DNA of 64,000 nt from Moringa oleifera (Eukaryota > Streptophyta > Magnoliopsida > Brassicales > Moringaceae), in the NCBI GenBank assembly GCA_021397835.1, contig JAJFZO010000065.1:744001-808000 (forward strand), in the 5' to 3' direction. This document shows positions 24,212 to 37,438 of the stretch, in pieces (position 1 is the first letter of the stretch; each line of letters begins with the position of its first letter). The translations under genes were made by a program, and so were the position numbers. The notes below the pieces were generated by a model. That model saw only the letters and a program-made list of their open reading frames with translations. It had not been told where the DNA came from and ran no database searches.

Positions 24212-26616
24212 ATGAGAGACACGAACAACGAACCTCTGGTGAACCGAAACAGCAAATTCAGCAGGTGTGTGTCGCACTCCCAGGACGAGCTCCAGAGCTT
24301 CAGGAAGTGCCTTAAATGGATGTGCGTGGACCAATCGACCGTTTGGACGGCGTGTCTGTCGTGGTCGCTCTTCGTAACCTTCGCCCTGGTCGTTCCCGCC
24401 GCGTCGCACTTCATCCTCGCCTGCCCGACCTGCGATGCCAAGCATGCGCGGCCCTTCGACTCCGTCGTTCAGCTGTCGTTAAGCAGCGTCGCTACGCTGT
24501 CGTTCGTTTGCCTCTCAAGGTTCGTCAGGAGTTATGGACTCCGGAGGTTCCTCTTCTTTGATAAGCTTTGGGACGAAAGTGAAACTGTGCGAAACGGCTA
24601 CACAGGGCAGCTCAATGTACGTCCCTTCCTCTCTGTTTTCTCTTGTCTTTTGAATTTCATCCATTTTTCTATTTTTCATTCCTGTCAGTGAATTGTTTCC
24701 GACATTAAAATCGCTGAATTAGGAATTTGAGAGAGTGATTTTCGGTTCAATTGATCCTTTAAATGCTGATTTAATCCGCCGATGTTCTGTGCCTCTGGTG
24801 GTTCTTCCCCTCTGCTTTTTCCATTGAAAGGGGCAAACAGGGGAGCAACCGCATAGCCCAGATTTCCAAAGTAACAAGACAATCTTTTAAGATCAAGTTT
24901 AAATAATTCTGATTTCAGACAAAATATTTCATCCCGGAATTCTGGTTTATTTACATTATCTCTTTCACAAGGGATTCCTATTTGGACTTTTAGATCGAAA
25001 TGCCTAGTGTTTTGATGACTTCTGTCATCCGGAAACAGAGACCCTGGAAAATTCTAAATTTCTAATGGCTTCTATGAAAATCAAGCCGAAGATCGAGCCG
25101 GGAGTTTTGCTTATTTATGGCCATGTTACCTTAGGTAAAGGAGCAAAATAGTATAGACAGCAATATGCTTTTACACCATAGAAAAATAATAAAGAATTTC
25201 GTTTTTTTTTTTGGCTGGTACAATTAATAACAACAAAGCGACAAATCCACAGGTTTTTAGCTGAACAACCTGTAAAGTTGCAACCTGTTAAGCACAAGAA
25301 AAACCCAATAATTTTGTCTAGAAATCTCTGGAGAGATGCCTGAATTGCAAGATTAAAATGAAAACTCTAATAACACAAGAGTTTTACCCATTAAAAATCC
25401 TGGAAGTATGTGAAAAGGCTGGAATCTGGTTTGTCCTGGTCTTTTTACTGTTTGAATTTTTAGGGCACTGGCCATTAGGGTTTATGGAAATAGAAACTTA
25501 GGTGTGACGTGGGTTTTGTTCTGATTTATGCAGAGATCTCTTAAGCTTCTGTCTGTTTTTGTCGTCCCCTGTTTCGTAGCTGAAAGCGCATACAAGATAT
25601 GGTGGTACGCTTCGGGTGCCTCGCAGATCCCCTTCTTGGGCAATGTCTACCTCAGCGACAGTGTTGCTTGTGTAATGGAGCTCTGTTCCTGGCTCTACCG
25701 GACCACCGTGATCTTCCTGGTCTGCGTTCTCTTTCGTCTCATCTGCCACCTCCAGATCCTCCGCCTCCAGGACTACGCTCGAGTTTTTCAGGTTGATTCC
25801 GATGTGAGGTCGGTCCTGTCTGAGCATCTCAGGATCAGAAGGCACCTCAGGATCATCAGCCACCGGTACCGAGCCTTCATATTGTGGTCGCTGGTGTTGG
25901 TTACAGGGAGTCAGTTTGCTTCGTTGCTCATCACAACGAAGGCTAGTTCGTATGTGAATATCTACAAAGCTGGAGAACTTGCTGTAAGAGCTCCTTCCTC
26001 CTCTGTTTGGGTCCTGTCCATTCAACAGAGATAATCCCCATTGATTCGTTTTTCTGCAGCTCTGCTCCATGACTCTGGTTACTGGGCTCCTGATATTACT
26101 GCGAAGTGCAACGAAGATCACACACAAGGCACAGGCCGTCACCTGCCTTGCCAGTAAGTGGCATGTCTGCGCAACCCTGGAGTCTTTTGATGCAAATGAT
26201 GGTGAGACTCCGGTGGCTGCCGCTGCCGACAGCCATGTCTTCCCTGTGTCTCCCCAAAACGAATCAGACGACGAAGATGCAGGAGACGAAGAAGATGATT
26301 TAGACAACAGCAAGTTGATCCCTGCCTACGCTCGCAGCACCATCTCATTCCAGAAGAGACAGGCTCTTGGTAAGTCACACTGTTTATCTGAATTTTGCTG
26401 ACCAGATCAGCAGAAGCTTCTGTAAAATTCCATGTTACGATACAGAGTTTGATTTTTTTTTTTTTTTTTGGGTTAATTACAGTGACATACTTTGAGAATA
26501 ACAGAGCTGGAATCACTGTGTTTGGGTTCACTCTCGATAGGAGTACCATCCACACCATTTTTGGTATCGAGTTATCACTGGTTCTCTGGTTGCTTGGGAA
26601 AACCGTTGGTATCTGA
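24212..26616 (+). CDS. DUF3537 seven-helix membrane protein (plant gustatory receptor-like, GRL)
   Basis: Four exons join in frame: 24212-24616, 25534-25983, 26060-26369 and 26483-26616, 432 residues in all. The protein has no signal peptide; its N-terminal about 45 residues are hydrophilic (MRDTNNEPLVNRNSKFSR). Hydrophobic helices lie near residues 48-70, 85-105, 138-160, 180-205, 225-250, 285-300 and 405-430, about seven in total. An acidic loop (NESDDEDAGDEEDDLD, about 352-367) precedes the last part, where TYFENNRAGITVFGF (390 onward) sits at the place of the conserved C-terminal TY motif. DUF3537 proteins have been proposed, from sequence and predicted structure, as plant homologues of the insect gustatory/odorant receptor superfamily, whose members form ligand-gated cation channels with an inside N-terminus. 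The biological role in plants is unknown, so channel activity here is inference. The gene looks intact. Confidence 0.88.
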
Positions 26617-29600
26617 GGAAGTGAATTCTGGGTACAGAGTGGATGTAAAGGTTTTTTAGTCATTCAATTTTTCTCCTTTTTTTTTTTCCTCCCCCCCTCT
26701 ATTGTTTATGTAATTCTTGTATTTTCTCCTTCTTATTTTCTCTCTATTTTCAGTCAATCTTTATGATTATTTATCAAATACTTTATAGGTTCTGCTTATT
26801 ACCTTTAGTAATTACTTCTGTAATTTTTTTTTAATTTTTTTGATGTTTTAAAAATATATTTTATTAAAAATATATTAATATCTTTATACAGCTCCACATT
26901 CGTCTTCGCCATGAAATTTTTAAAAATGATTTGATATTGTAATCTAATTTTAGAATTTCAATGATCTAGCAAATTGTTCGGAGCCTAATCTTCATATAAG
27001 CCAACTAGGTGTGACATGAGAAAGTGCTCATCTCAAGCATAAGTAAATGTGCTGGTCCCAAAAATAAAATGTAATTTTTGGAATGAATGTCATATAAAGA
27101 CTTGATTTTTACATCTTTTTCAAATAAAATTAATTTTTTTAATATTTAAATATATATTTATTTTATTATTAAAATTTATTTAAAAATTTAAAAATTTAAA
27201 ATATTTAAATGATAAATTTTTTACTTACCATTACAAAAAACTTTAAATTTTTTTGAGAGTTAAACATACTTCTTGAAAAAATTATATCATCAAAAATTTA
27301 AAAATTGATTAACAATAGCTTACAAATTAAAAATTATTTAAATTTTAAAAATTAAATAAAAAATAAAAATTTATTCTTGAATAATTTTTAAATATTTTAA
27401 AAATTAAAGTATTTTTAATTTTTAAACACATCTTTAAATTAAAACCTAATTTAAACATCATCAATAAATCAAAATTTAAAGATTTTTTAAAAAATTAAAC
27501 CTTTAAAATTTTTATGATATTTATTGTTATTTTTAATTAATAGATGAGTTTTTTTAAAGAGTATTAAAATAGTTCTCGATAAAAAGTGATCTAAATATCT
27601 TCCATTAAAATAATATATATCACAACCACTATTTAATGCATATAAATGTAAGTTTTTTAATGCTTCAATATCAACATTTATATATATATATATAATATTA
27701 AGTTTTTATATGTATTATAATTTTAAAAAAGTATAAAATATTTTATTATTTTAAAATTTAAAATTATAAAATTAATTATATTTAGAGAATTTTTATTTTG
27801 CTCGTAGTATCAAACATATAAAAAAATATATTTAGCATTTATATTTTTATTATATTTTTTAATGTGAAGCTTTCATTTATAATTTTTATTAACATTAATA
27901 ATTTCGTGTATACATATTATGCGCATGTGACTTTTAGTTATATAATAACTTATCATTTTCTTGAATATTAATTTTTTTATTTTTTAAATATTTATATTTT
28001 ATGTATTTTAATTACATTTAATATAAATAATATTTAATTTATTTTAATAATATTTAAAGTTATCAAAATGATTTCATAAGTAAAAATTACATTTACATTA
28101 TGATTGTATGTCAAAATCGTTAATTATTATTAAAATTATAAACAAAAATCTCACGTTGAAAATGTAAAAAAATAAAATTTAAATTTTAAATAATTATAAA
28201 ATTATAAAATGTTTTAATTTAAAACTCTGAAGGCTTTTGTAATGTAACTAATATAAAATTATATTAGTATTAGTAGTTTTTATTTATATATTTTTAAATT
28301 TTAAATTTAATGGTATTTACTTATGAAATTTAATTTTGACAAACTCAAAATTGTTATTGTATTTAAAAACATTTATATATAACTAATGTTATTTTGAATT
28401 TAATTTGGTGATGATCTTTATTTAAAAGAATTTCAAAACTTGGGTTGATGATAAATTTAGTATTAAAATGATAAAATTTTAAATTAATAACAATTCTATA
28501 ATTCAAAATTTACATTTAATTATGATTGCAATCACAATATGAATTTTTAAAAATGTTAAAATTTCTATAAATTTTAAAATGTATCACGCGTTATCAATTA
28601 AACATTCATATATAGAAAATGACAAATTGAACAATAATCTATAAATTTGTTTTAAATTAAATTTTATTAAAAAATATTAAATTAAAAATATTTAAATTAA
28701 AAATTTTATATAATAAATTTTGTTTTAAAATTTTTTATAGAAAAAAATATTTAAGCTACCATTACAAAATGTTATAGAATGTTATCAATATTAAAAATAT
28801 AATTTTTAAAATTTATGATATTAAAAATTTTAAAAATTTATAAAAAATAAATCTTGCATAAAAAATTATTTAAATTTGGGTAATAAACTCAAAATAGAGT
28901 AAATAATTTACTTGAGATACTTTAATAATAAAATATCTATATTTTTTATAATAATTTGAATTAAGATTAAATATAAATTAAATTACTAAATTAAAATTTG
29001 ATTTATTACTTTTTAAAAATAAAAGTTTGATTAGTAATACAGATAAACATTAATGTTTTATCGAAGCTTTTACTCTTAAAAAATATTTTGTTTTTAAATT
29101 TATAATCTTATATATTAGTAGATAAGTATAAATTATAAACCTAAATTTTATAGATTTTATGTTAATTATAATAAATTGGCATAGAAAATTTCAATTGTAT
29201 TAGGGTTGCATATTTAATTAGATACAAATAGAGTTTATTTCAAAGTAAGTTTCTAAAGCATCAATAGGACAAATATAAAAAAGTTTTGAATTTTTTCTGA
29301 ATTTGAATTGAAAAATACAAATTTTAATTGAAAATAAAAATTTTAATCGAAATAATTGGCCCATAAAAATTAATTTTTAATTATTTAAATACTTAAAAAT
29401 AATTTAAATAAAATTTAATCTTATTTCAAATTTATTTCCTAAATTTTTTACATTTATGAAAAAATATTCAATTTAAATATTCTCTAAAATTTGAATTTAT
29501 TTACAAAATTTAAATTAAAATAAAATTATATTTAAATTATAAAAATTAATCTATTAAATTTTGATATTTAAATTAATATTCAGGTAGAATTCAAATTTCT

Positions 29601-29987
29601 TTTTGTTTATCTACTCAAATCAATAAAATTGAGATGGCAACATTTAAGACTGCACATTGTGGCATGTTGGTTTTGTCTAATATAGGCTTAGCCACGAATC
29701 ACTCTCTGCACCCTTTTTGGCGGGTGAAAATAAAATGACACAGCTGAAATTCAGCTGGCAGCCCACCTTCTAAACGCCGACGTATTCATCTGTTTAAACT
29801 CCTTTTCTTGCTTTTCGTCACTAGGAAGGGCTCTCGTCCCCGTAAGATCGAAAACAAGGAAAACATCGCATTGTTTTTTCCTTGTTTAGATTGGAGGGGT
29901 GAAGATCATCGAATTTGGAGTTGTGAAAAGCACCTGCAAACAGAGAGAAAGGAAGAAACAGTGGCTGTTTGATTCTCTGTGACGGAA
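26617..29987. other. Very AT-rich 3.4-kb spacer
   Basis: After the DUF3537 3' UTR (to about 26,900) the sequence from about 27,100 to 29,600 is almost entirely A and T, made of variants of AAATTTAAA, TTTTTAAAT and TATTTAAA on both strands. No open frame of note occurs. The last about 350 bases before 29,988 return to normal composition and hold the EHD leader and promoter. Confidence 0.65.
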
Positions 29988-32900
29988 ATGGAGATTGATT
30001 CGGGACCGAGTTTCTGCTCCAAGGAGAAGCAAAAGATCTACCAGGAATGGTTTGCTTGCGCTGATTCAGGTGCCTTCTCTCTCTGATACGCACTCTATGG
30101 TCAAACTCAAGCACAGTTTTGTCCTTGATCCTCTGTTTGGTCCCTCGGAAGAAAACATTTTCCAGTTGAGCTTTGTTTGTAGCTTTTGCTTGGAACAATT
30201 TAAGTCGCCAAATCAGGTCTGGAATTATTATTTTGATTATTATTATTATTGTTATTTTGAATCGTAGTGGTTTCTACAGATTGTGACGGTCGAGTTACGG
30301 GTAATGACGCAATTAAATTCTTCGGGTTTTCGAATTTGTCTCGACCAGAACTCAAGCAGGTTTAAGCTGTATTTGTTGCTTTGTTGCTTGTTTCGCTTTT
30401 ATTAACTATAATTTTGTTAAGTTCTATGTTATGATCAATAATTTAGTTGATTTATTAATTTGTTTTTTTTTTTCCGTTGTTGGATGATTGGGTCGTATAA
30501 TTCCAAAGAAGACTAGAAAATTGCTTCAATTGATAATTTGAAGATGATTTTAAGTAACCTATATTTATATATGTATGTATGTACTATGTATATCTTAGTC
30601 ACTTAATTAGAAAAAATATTTGACTTTTTGAGGTAGGGTTTACTGTGTTCTTAAGAACCTGCAAACAGTGGCAAACAGTAGTGGACATACTTTTCAATCA
30701 GCGAAGGTCAAAGTATTTGCTTCATGTATGGCATTCTAGGGATGAAGCTGATTTACGGAGTGTAAATGACATTAGTTCACTATCAAAGTGAATAAATGAT
30801 ATTTTTAAATCTCCTTTTAAATATTTTTCAGTATCCTTACTTATATATATTTGCATCAATATGCTAACTTTGGTGGTTTTTTCTTCAATTTTCACTTTTG
30901 CTTTCTTCCATGATTTGTGGTCTTGTCTGGACTTGCTGCTATTTATCTTAAAACTTGCTGGTTTCTCCGTGTGCACTAAAGTGATTCCTTTCTGATTGGG
31001 ATCTCATTGTTGTACACCATAATGAGCTGATTTTTACTCTTCTTTTTTTTCCTTTCCTTTCTAAAAGGTGTGGGCTATTGCGGATTCCAAACGACAAGGA
31101 TACCTCGGTTTCAAAGAGTTTGCAACTGCTATGCAGGTTATAATAAGCATGTTTTCTTATATTGCAACTGCAACTTAATTATTTAGGACCTAACTGGTTG
31201 TTGCCTTCAATTTGTAGCTGATTTCTTTGGCACAAGCTGGACAAGAAATAACACATGATGTCATTAATAGCGATGGTAAGCAGTTTATGTTTTAGCTTCC
31301 CTTTTTCTTTTTCCTTTTTCCTTTATGGCATCTTAGTATGGAAATTTTTAAGTTGAAGACATAATCTAGATTAATTTATTGATAATTACCTTTTTGGTTA
31401 CTAATGATATTATATGTGTACATTGTACATTCCGTTAGCTTAAAGTTGTAATATTGTCATGCAATTGCAGTTGACTTTGAAAACTTGAAACCTCCTCTAA
31501 TGGATGGTCTGGATGCATTACTAGCTGTAAGTATGCTGTATTTGTCATCATAAATTTTTTGCTTCATTCTTGTGGAAGTTCTTATTTTTTTTCTTTTTGT
31601 TATCCAATTAATGCAGAAAAAGAAGAAGCATTCATCAAAGACAAATGATTGTGATGTAAATGGTAGAATGTTTCTCATTGCAATGAAAGATGGTTACTGG
31701 AATTTTTTGGTTTTGCTTGTACTCAGTAAGTAGTCGTGGTGCAGGTAGTTCCCAATTGCAACCATCACCTTCAGCTTCTTGGTTTTCTGCAAAATCTACA
31801 AAAAAGGTTTGTGTTTTAACTACAAACTCAGCCTATAGTCTTGTAAATTGCTGTTGTGCTTCTATTGCAACAAGAACAATTACTTATTTTTACTCCTGAT
31901 ATGCTGTCTTTCTTGCTGGTCATGTTCTTAATACTTATTTTTTGGCTGCAAATAATGTTATGGAGTGACAGTGATGCAGAATGTTATGGTGGATGCGGAT
32001 CATCGATATAGGTTTTCTGCTTGTTATGTTTCTGGCATATGTGCTTGATGTTTATTCCTGAAACTCATTGATCATCTTTGTAAAAGCCGCTACCGTGCTT
32101 CCTCCAGTTTCATGATTTGGTTGAATTCATACTGGATTATGCATGAATAAACTGGGAAAGGTTTACTCCAGCAAGTGCATTTTAGCATGCATGAAAAGCT
32201 GTGGTGATAGGCTTTGCATACGTGAGATGGTTATTGGGATAGTTACCAATTTCAATCATCTTTTGCTAGAACTGCAAATAGATTTGCTTTACAGCCTGGT
32301 TAGTGCAAATTATTGAGTGAAGGATTGAAGGATCAGTTTCTACAGTCAGTTTTTTGGGTTGGAGTCTTGGAAATTGATGAGGCAATTATCCTTTGTCATA
32401 TGAAGACAAGATGTGAAACTGATTTTACTTTCAGGTCTTTGAATTACATGTATTTGATATATATATATATATATACATCATGTCCCGAGAAGTGTATTAA
32501 TGTAGGTTCTTGTGAGTCAAGGTTTGATTTTGTGAAATTGCTGCATTGCTTGCTAGTTAAAATCAGAATGAAGTTGAAATGATAATTAAGTATTTGGTAG
32601 TGATGTGATTTTTGCAAAAAGATTGTGGGGTCTCCCAAACTTTACTTGATGCAAGAGCTGTAGGAGTGCTCTTTCAATCTATTCAACTGACATGTATTAG
32701 AACTGTAGGGAATCAAAATTTTTTTTGTTATCATTATCTCTGGTTTCGGCTAATGCATAATAGACATCTGTTTTCTGTCAGAGGATTTTATTTCCTCTAA
32801 TTGGTATTTTGTAGGTGTTGTGATGCTAAGTAGATGTGTATTTCGTTTTATTAGTATTCTTCTATCAATTTGTTTATCTTTTGTTTTTTGATATGCTTGT

Positions 32901-35360
32901 GTTGTGTAAATCTTAGCCATTGCTTTGAATCCTTTTGGTATGCCCTCAGGTACCTCTATCCTCAGTTACTTCAATCATCGATGGCTTGAAGAGATTGTAC
33001 ATTCAGAAGCTGAAACCATTAGAAGTTACTTATCGTTTTAATGATTTTGTATCCCCAGCATTGGTAAGTGATTCTATTGACTTGGCTTTATTGAGTGAAT
33101 ATGTTGAAAATTCTTAATTTGGTCCCATCTGTTGTTGGGTTCACGACAAAATTTTATCTGATGATACTGATGAGTTATAGTTCAATGCAGACAAGTAGTG
33201 ATTTTGACGCGAAACCAATGGTTATGCTTTTGGGCCAATACTCCACAGGGAAGACAACTTTCATCAAGCATTTGCTTAAATCAAGTTACCCAGGTAATGT
33301 ATTCTCTCTCTCACTCCCACGATCCCTCCGTACCTCACTTCCTTCCCACTTAGTAAGAAAATGTTTCATGCTTCATTTATTATTTGTTTTATCACATCTA
33401 ACAGGGGCACACATTGGACCGGAGCCTACAACTGACAGATTTGTTGTTGTCATGGTATATCCATAGTGCTGTACTAAGCTGTGGATCACTCACTGATAAA
33501 TTATGGATATGGAGCATCTTAATTTTCATTTATATATTGAAATCCATTAAACTTTCAAGCTAAATGTGCTTCACAGTCCGGACCTGATGAAAGAAGTATT
33601 CCGGGGAATACTGTTGCTGTCCAAGCAGACATGCCATTCAGTGGTCTCACGAGTTTTGGAACCACATTTCTGTCGAAGTTTGAATGCTCTCAAATGCCAC
33701 ATCCTGTGAGTTGTCTATCTGAAGCTTAGATCACTATGCAAAATTTCTTGCCTTTTTTTTTCCCCCCCTTCTGTAGTCTCTGAAACACATTTATTTATGT
33801 CTGAAGCTACTGGACCACATAACTTTTGTTGATACTCCTGGAGTTTTATCAGGAGAAAAACAACGGACACAGCGATCTTATGATTTTACAGGTGTAACGT
33901 CATGGTTTGCTGCAAAATGTGATCTTATTCTCCTTCTGTTCGATCCTCACAAACTTGATGTGAGTGATGAGTTCAAGCGCGTAATTGCATCTCTACGTGG
34001 TCATGATGACAAGATTCGTGTGGTTCTGAATAAGGCAGACCAAGTTGATACTCAACAAGTTAGAGCATCTGAACTCTCTTGTTCTTCACATGTCTATTTT
34101 CAGGTGGAGGAATTCCAAATCTAACGCGCTTGCTCTGACTTCTTACATATAGCTGATGAGGGTTTATGGAGCATTAATGTGGTCACTTGGGAAAGTTCTT
34201 AATACTCCTGAGGTTGTGCGTGTCTATATTGGGTAGGCTCTCTACCATGATTTCTTCATATGATAACTTTGATTGCAGTAATTTAATAATAGTTTAATGG
34301 AAAAATTATGGTGGACTTCTGAAGCTTATGTCATTAATTACATTTTGTGGGCATGATTATCTTTTTTATCTTTTTTTGATGTTTGGAAGTTTCCTTTATT
34401 GGCCAAAGAGGTTAGTCCTCAGTGTCTCTATTAGCACAATATTGAACTCTTTTTTTGAAGGGTACAACGTAGATCTGAGCTTTGTTCTGGAATACGATTT
34501 AGTGGCTTTAAACATTTGAGAGTTTTTTGTGTTCTGCATGTACCTTGTTTTGCATTAAACCAAGATTCTGTGTTCTTATATCTTATTATCTGTACAGTTC
34601 TTTCAATGACAAACCTGTAAATGAAGCTATTACTGGTCCACTTGGGAAAGAACTGTTTGAAAAAGAGCAGGAAGACCTTCTTTCTGATCTGAAAGATATT
34701 CCGAAGAAGGCTTGTGATCGACGAGTGAGTTCATTTTATTCTCTTCTTTTTAAGACATTGTTTGCATACAAAATCTGATATGCAGAGGATAAACATGTAC
34801 ACACATTGTGAATTAAGAAAAATCTGAAGCTATTATCTGGTGGGATTAACATAAGTCTGATGTGAGCACCATTCTTTGTGATTGCATTGTATCAAGTAGA
34901 TTCATATTTTGTATATGAAGATGCCTATTGAAGAGGATTCTGATGGGATTTCTGCCTTCCAGATCAATGAATTTGTAAAACGTGCTCGGGCTGCTAAGAT
35001 ACACGCTTACATAATCAGTCATCTCAGGAAGGAGATGCCTGCTATGATGGGCAAGGCTAAGGCTCAACAAAGACTAATTGATAATTTGGCGGATGAGTTC
35101 GTAAAGGTTTCATCTATCTCTTACATTTACACACTTGTAATTTGGCAATACCTTAACCTGATTCCTGCTAATAGGTCCAAAGGGAGTTTCATCTACCCCC
35201 TGGAGATTTTCCAAATGTTGAGCACTTCCGGGAAATTTTGGGTGGTTACAGCATCGACAAGTTTGAGAAGCTAAAGCCTAAGATGATACAAGCTGTTGAT
35301 GATATGCTGGGGTACGACATCCCAGAACTCTTGAAGAATTTCAGAAATCCCTATGACTAA
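29988..35360 (+). CDS. EH-domain ATPase (EHD family, endocytic membrane remodelling)
   Basis: EHD proteins are dynamin-like ATPases that act at endosomes in endocytosis and recycling. Sixteen exons join in frame to 545 residues: 29988-30069, 30280-30359, 31068-31136, 31218-31275, 31471-31526, 31617-31662, 31745-31806, 32950-33063, 33191-33293, 33405-33454, 33577-33705, 33807-34058, 34153-34232, 34598-34724, 34963-35106, 35175-35360. The EH domain is N-terminal, as in plants, with an EF-hand loop DSDCDGRVTGND (residue 12 is Asp) and a second, degenerate one (DSKRQGYLGFKE). The dynamin-type G domain has GQYSTGKT (204-211), DTPG (292-295) and NKAD (358-361). The C-terminal part is helical and ends in NPYD. 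Total length equals that typical of plant EHD1. The AT microsatellite near 32457-32475 lies in the 1.1-kb seventh intron. Confidence 0.95.
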
Positions 35361-35981
35361 GAGTTCACTCTTGCAGATAGGTTCATACCAAAAAGTTTTT
35401 GTCTGTGGAATCACTTCAGCTTATCTCAGTATTGGGGAATGTTACTGTATCCATTTTTATAGGAAATATATATATGGGTCCCCACTGAAAGATTCAACAA
35501 TGTTTTAATAAACTGCAGAAAGAAATTAATGCTATACTCATGATATTTTTCCTTGGCATGGAGATTTAGACTGACTTTTATTCCATTTCAGGCTGTCATA
35601 AACATTGCGTGAGATCATATTTATACATTATACAGTTATTTAGGGTGCAATTTGCTGTACTCTTTTCTCTAATTAATTGGAAGCTGTATCTTGCCATTGG
35701 CTTTATCACAATATAGGAATGTATATAAAGGAAGGAGCTTTCAAAAAATTATCAAATCAATTGGAATCTTGAATGATAGTTCTTGATCTTCTATGGAGAG
35801 GAAAGTGACATGTTTCTGTTTGTTTGAGATCTCTGGCATATTTCATTTCTTGGAAACTCAGATCAAAGATCATCTGTCTTCTGATGGGAACCCTAATCAG
35901 AAACAGTAATGATCATTTGAGAGACCAAGCCGTTATGTTATGCTTTGGCCTAGACAAGAGGTTTGTACCTTCTAAGCGATC
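35361..35981. other. 3' flank of the EHD gene
   Basis: Probable EHD 3' UTR for the first about 200 bases, then spacer. Nothing else is recognisable up to the broken DUF761-like gene. Confidence 0.5.
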
Positions 35982-36400
35982 ATGGAAGCATTTCATGTCC
36001 ACAAACCAGCAGACCTCCCGGCTTCCTCGTCAACAAACAGTACCGGTACCAGTACCACCGGCATCATCACTGTCTGGGCGGCAACCAGGACCCACAAGCC
36101 GAAGGGACTGCCTCCAATGTACTTGCCCACAACCTCTCTGCAGACAGTTTATTGGGAGATGGCAATCATCTCTACCAAGCAGCCATGAGTGTAACTACCA
36201 ACGAACTGCATGTTGAACAGCTGCAACAGGAGCATTCTGGTACCACTGAGATCGAGGATGTTGATCAGGATGACTTGGGCTTCGTTTCTCGACTCAGAGA
36301 ATAAGGTTCTACATCGAAGCAACCGGATGGTGTAGATGCAAAAGCAGAAGAGTTCATCAACAAGGTTAAGGAATCATGGCTACTGGAAAGACTAGAAGGA
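35982..36400 (+). pseudogene. Broken DUF761-like gene (frame shift and premature stop)
   Basis: From the ATG at 35982 one frame reads MEAFHVHKPADLPASSSTNS and then runs into unrelated sequence. From about 36,080 a different forward frame carries a plausible continuation (QDPQAEGTASNVLAH, later IEDVDQDDLGFVSRLRE), which meets TAA at 36302-36304. The same frame goes on directly with STSKQPDGVDAKAEEFINKV and KESWLLERLEG, close to the C-terminal motif of DUF761 proteins (VDxxAEEFI). Thus at least one frame shift and one stop separate the parts. It may be a decayed gene or a region with sequence errors. An upstream membrane exon, common in this family, was not found. Confidence 0.4.
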
Positions 36401-37438
36401 AACGACTGTTGTTTGTTTTTTATGCCGTTTACTCCGTTTAATGCAAGCAGCAAACGAGAAGGGGATGAACGTTTTCTCCATGGATGTTGTCTTATGAGTA
36501 GAAAACCAAGAGGGAGGTACCGGAAGGAAACAGGGCAACGTTGGGGTCAATTTTGAAATAACTAAAAGTTTGGAGGAGAAATTATGAAAACGGAAGTATT
36601 TTGGGTTTTGACTACTTTTGGGGCCTCTGTGGGCTTTATACCCGATGAACTTGATAAGCTTGGGCGAAGAATTTAACGAGCCCAATCCAAGATTTTCAAA
36701 CGGTCTTGTATTTTCTGTTCGACTAACAAAGGCACTTCGCTTGTTTCGAATCCGGCCCAAGCACTCACCTTCGATCTCCTTTCTGAGTTCTTTCCATCTC
36801 TTTCCGCTTACCAATTGGAGTTCAGAGGAACCATTGCCGCGGTTGAAACGCCCGCGTAGTACGGTCCGTTTGTAGGTATAGTTCCCGCAGTATCTATGCT
36901 CTTATCGAATTATGATAATCTGTTTTCTATTGAGTTATTTATGGTTGTTAATCGCCAGGATAGTAAGTTTGGGGTAGAGTTTGGTACTGGATGCATGTTA
37001 TTTGTTTCATGAAATGCCCCTTTGGCTTAAACCACGGAAGTTATACTGTTTTTTTTTTTGGGCTGTTTGTTCCTGAGCAAAACCAACCTGGTTATTTTAC
37101 TATGTTGATAGTCAAGTAATTCGTTTGTTTTTCCAAGGTTAGTGCTTTCTCACTTTTTGGCTATAGATGTAGACACTTGTTAAGTACTACTGGCTGCTTT
37201 TAGAGATTATAAGGTCAGGGTAGAATATGGTTGCAGAACTGATTTCATACGTGGAAAAGGAAACTAAAAGTACGAAAGAGAGGAAAAGTTCATGCTAGTT
37301 GCTTTAAGTTCTCTAGTTTCCCTATGATGAAAGATTGTACAGAACGAGATAGACAAGTACATGTTTTGATTATTTGGTTAACATATCTTTTGGATTTTAA
37401 ATTTTAGAGAACAAAGCAGGGTGACTAAATTGAGGAGG
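36401..37438. other. Spacer and probable 5' leader of the SWIB gene
   Basis: A less AT-rich stretch at about 36,690-36,880 ends in TTTGTAG followed by GTATAG and may be a leader exon, spliced to an acceptor just before the ATG at 37439 (TTTTAG near 37407 or AAAGCAG near 37419). A minus-strand frame at 36392-36814 has no support. Confidence 0.4.

Noticed and set aside
23950..24441. Minus-strand open frames opposite the first DUF3537 exon
   Set aside because: They are shadows of the GC-rich coding exon on the plus strand, which has a clear family match and splice sites.
26617..29987. AT-rich block considered as an organelle DNA insert
   Set aside because: No plastid or mitochondrial gene fragment, tRNA or rRNA piece could be recognised in it.
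36392..36814. Minus-strand frame of 140 codons
   Set aside because: Runs opposite the decayed DUF761-like gene and the SWIB leader, with no domain or signal.
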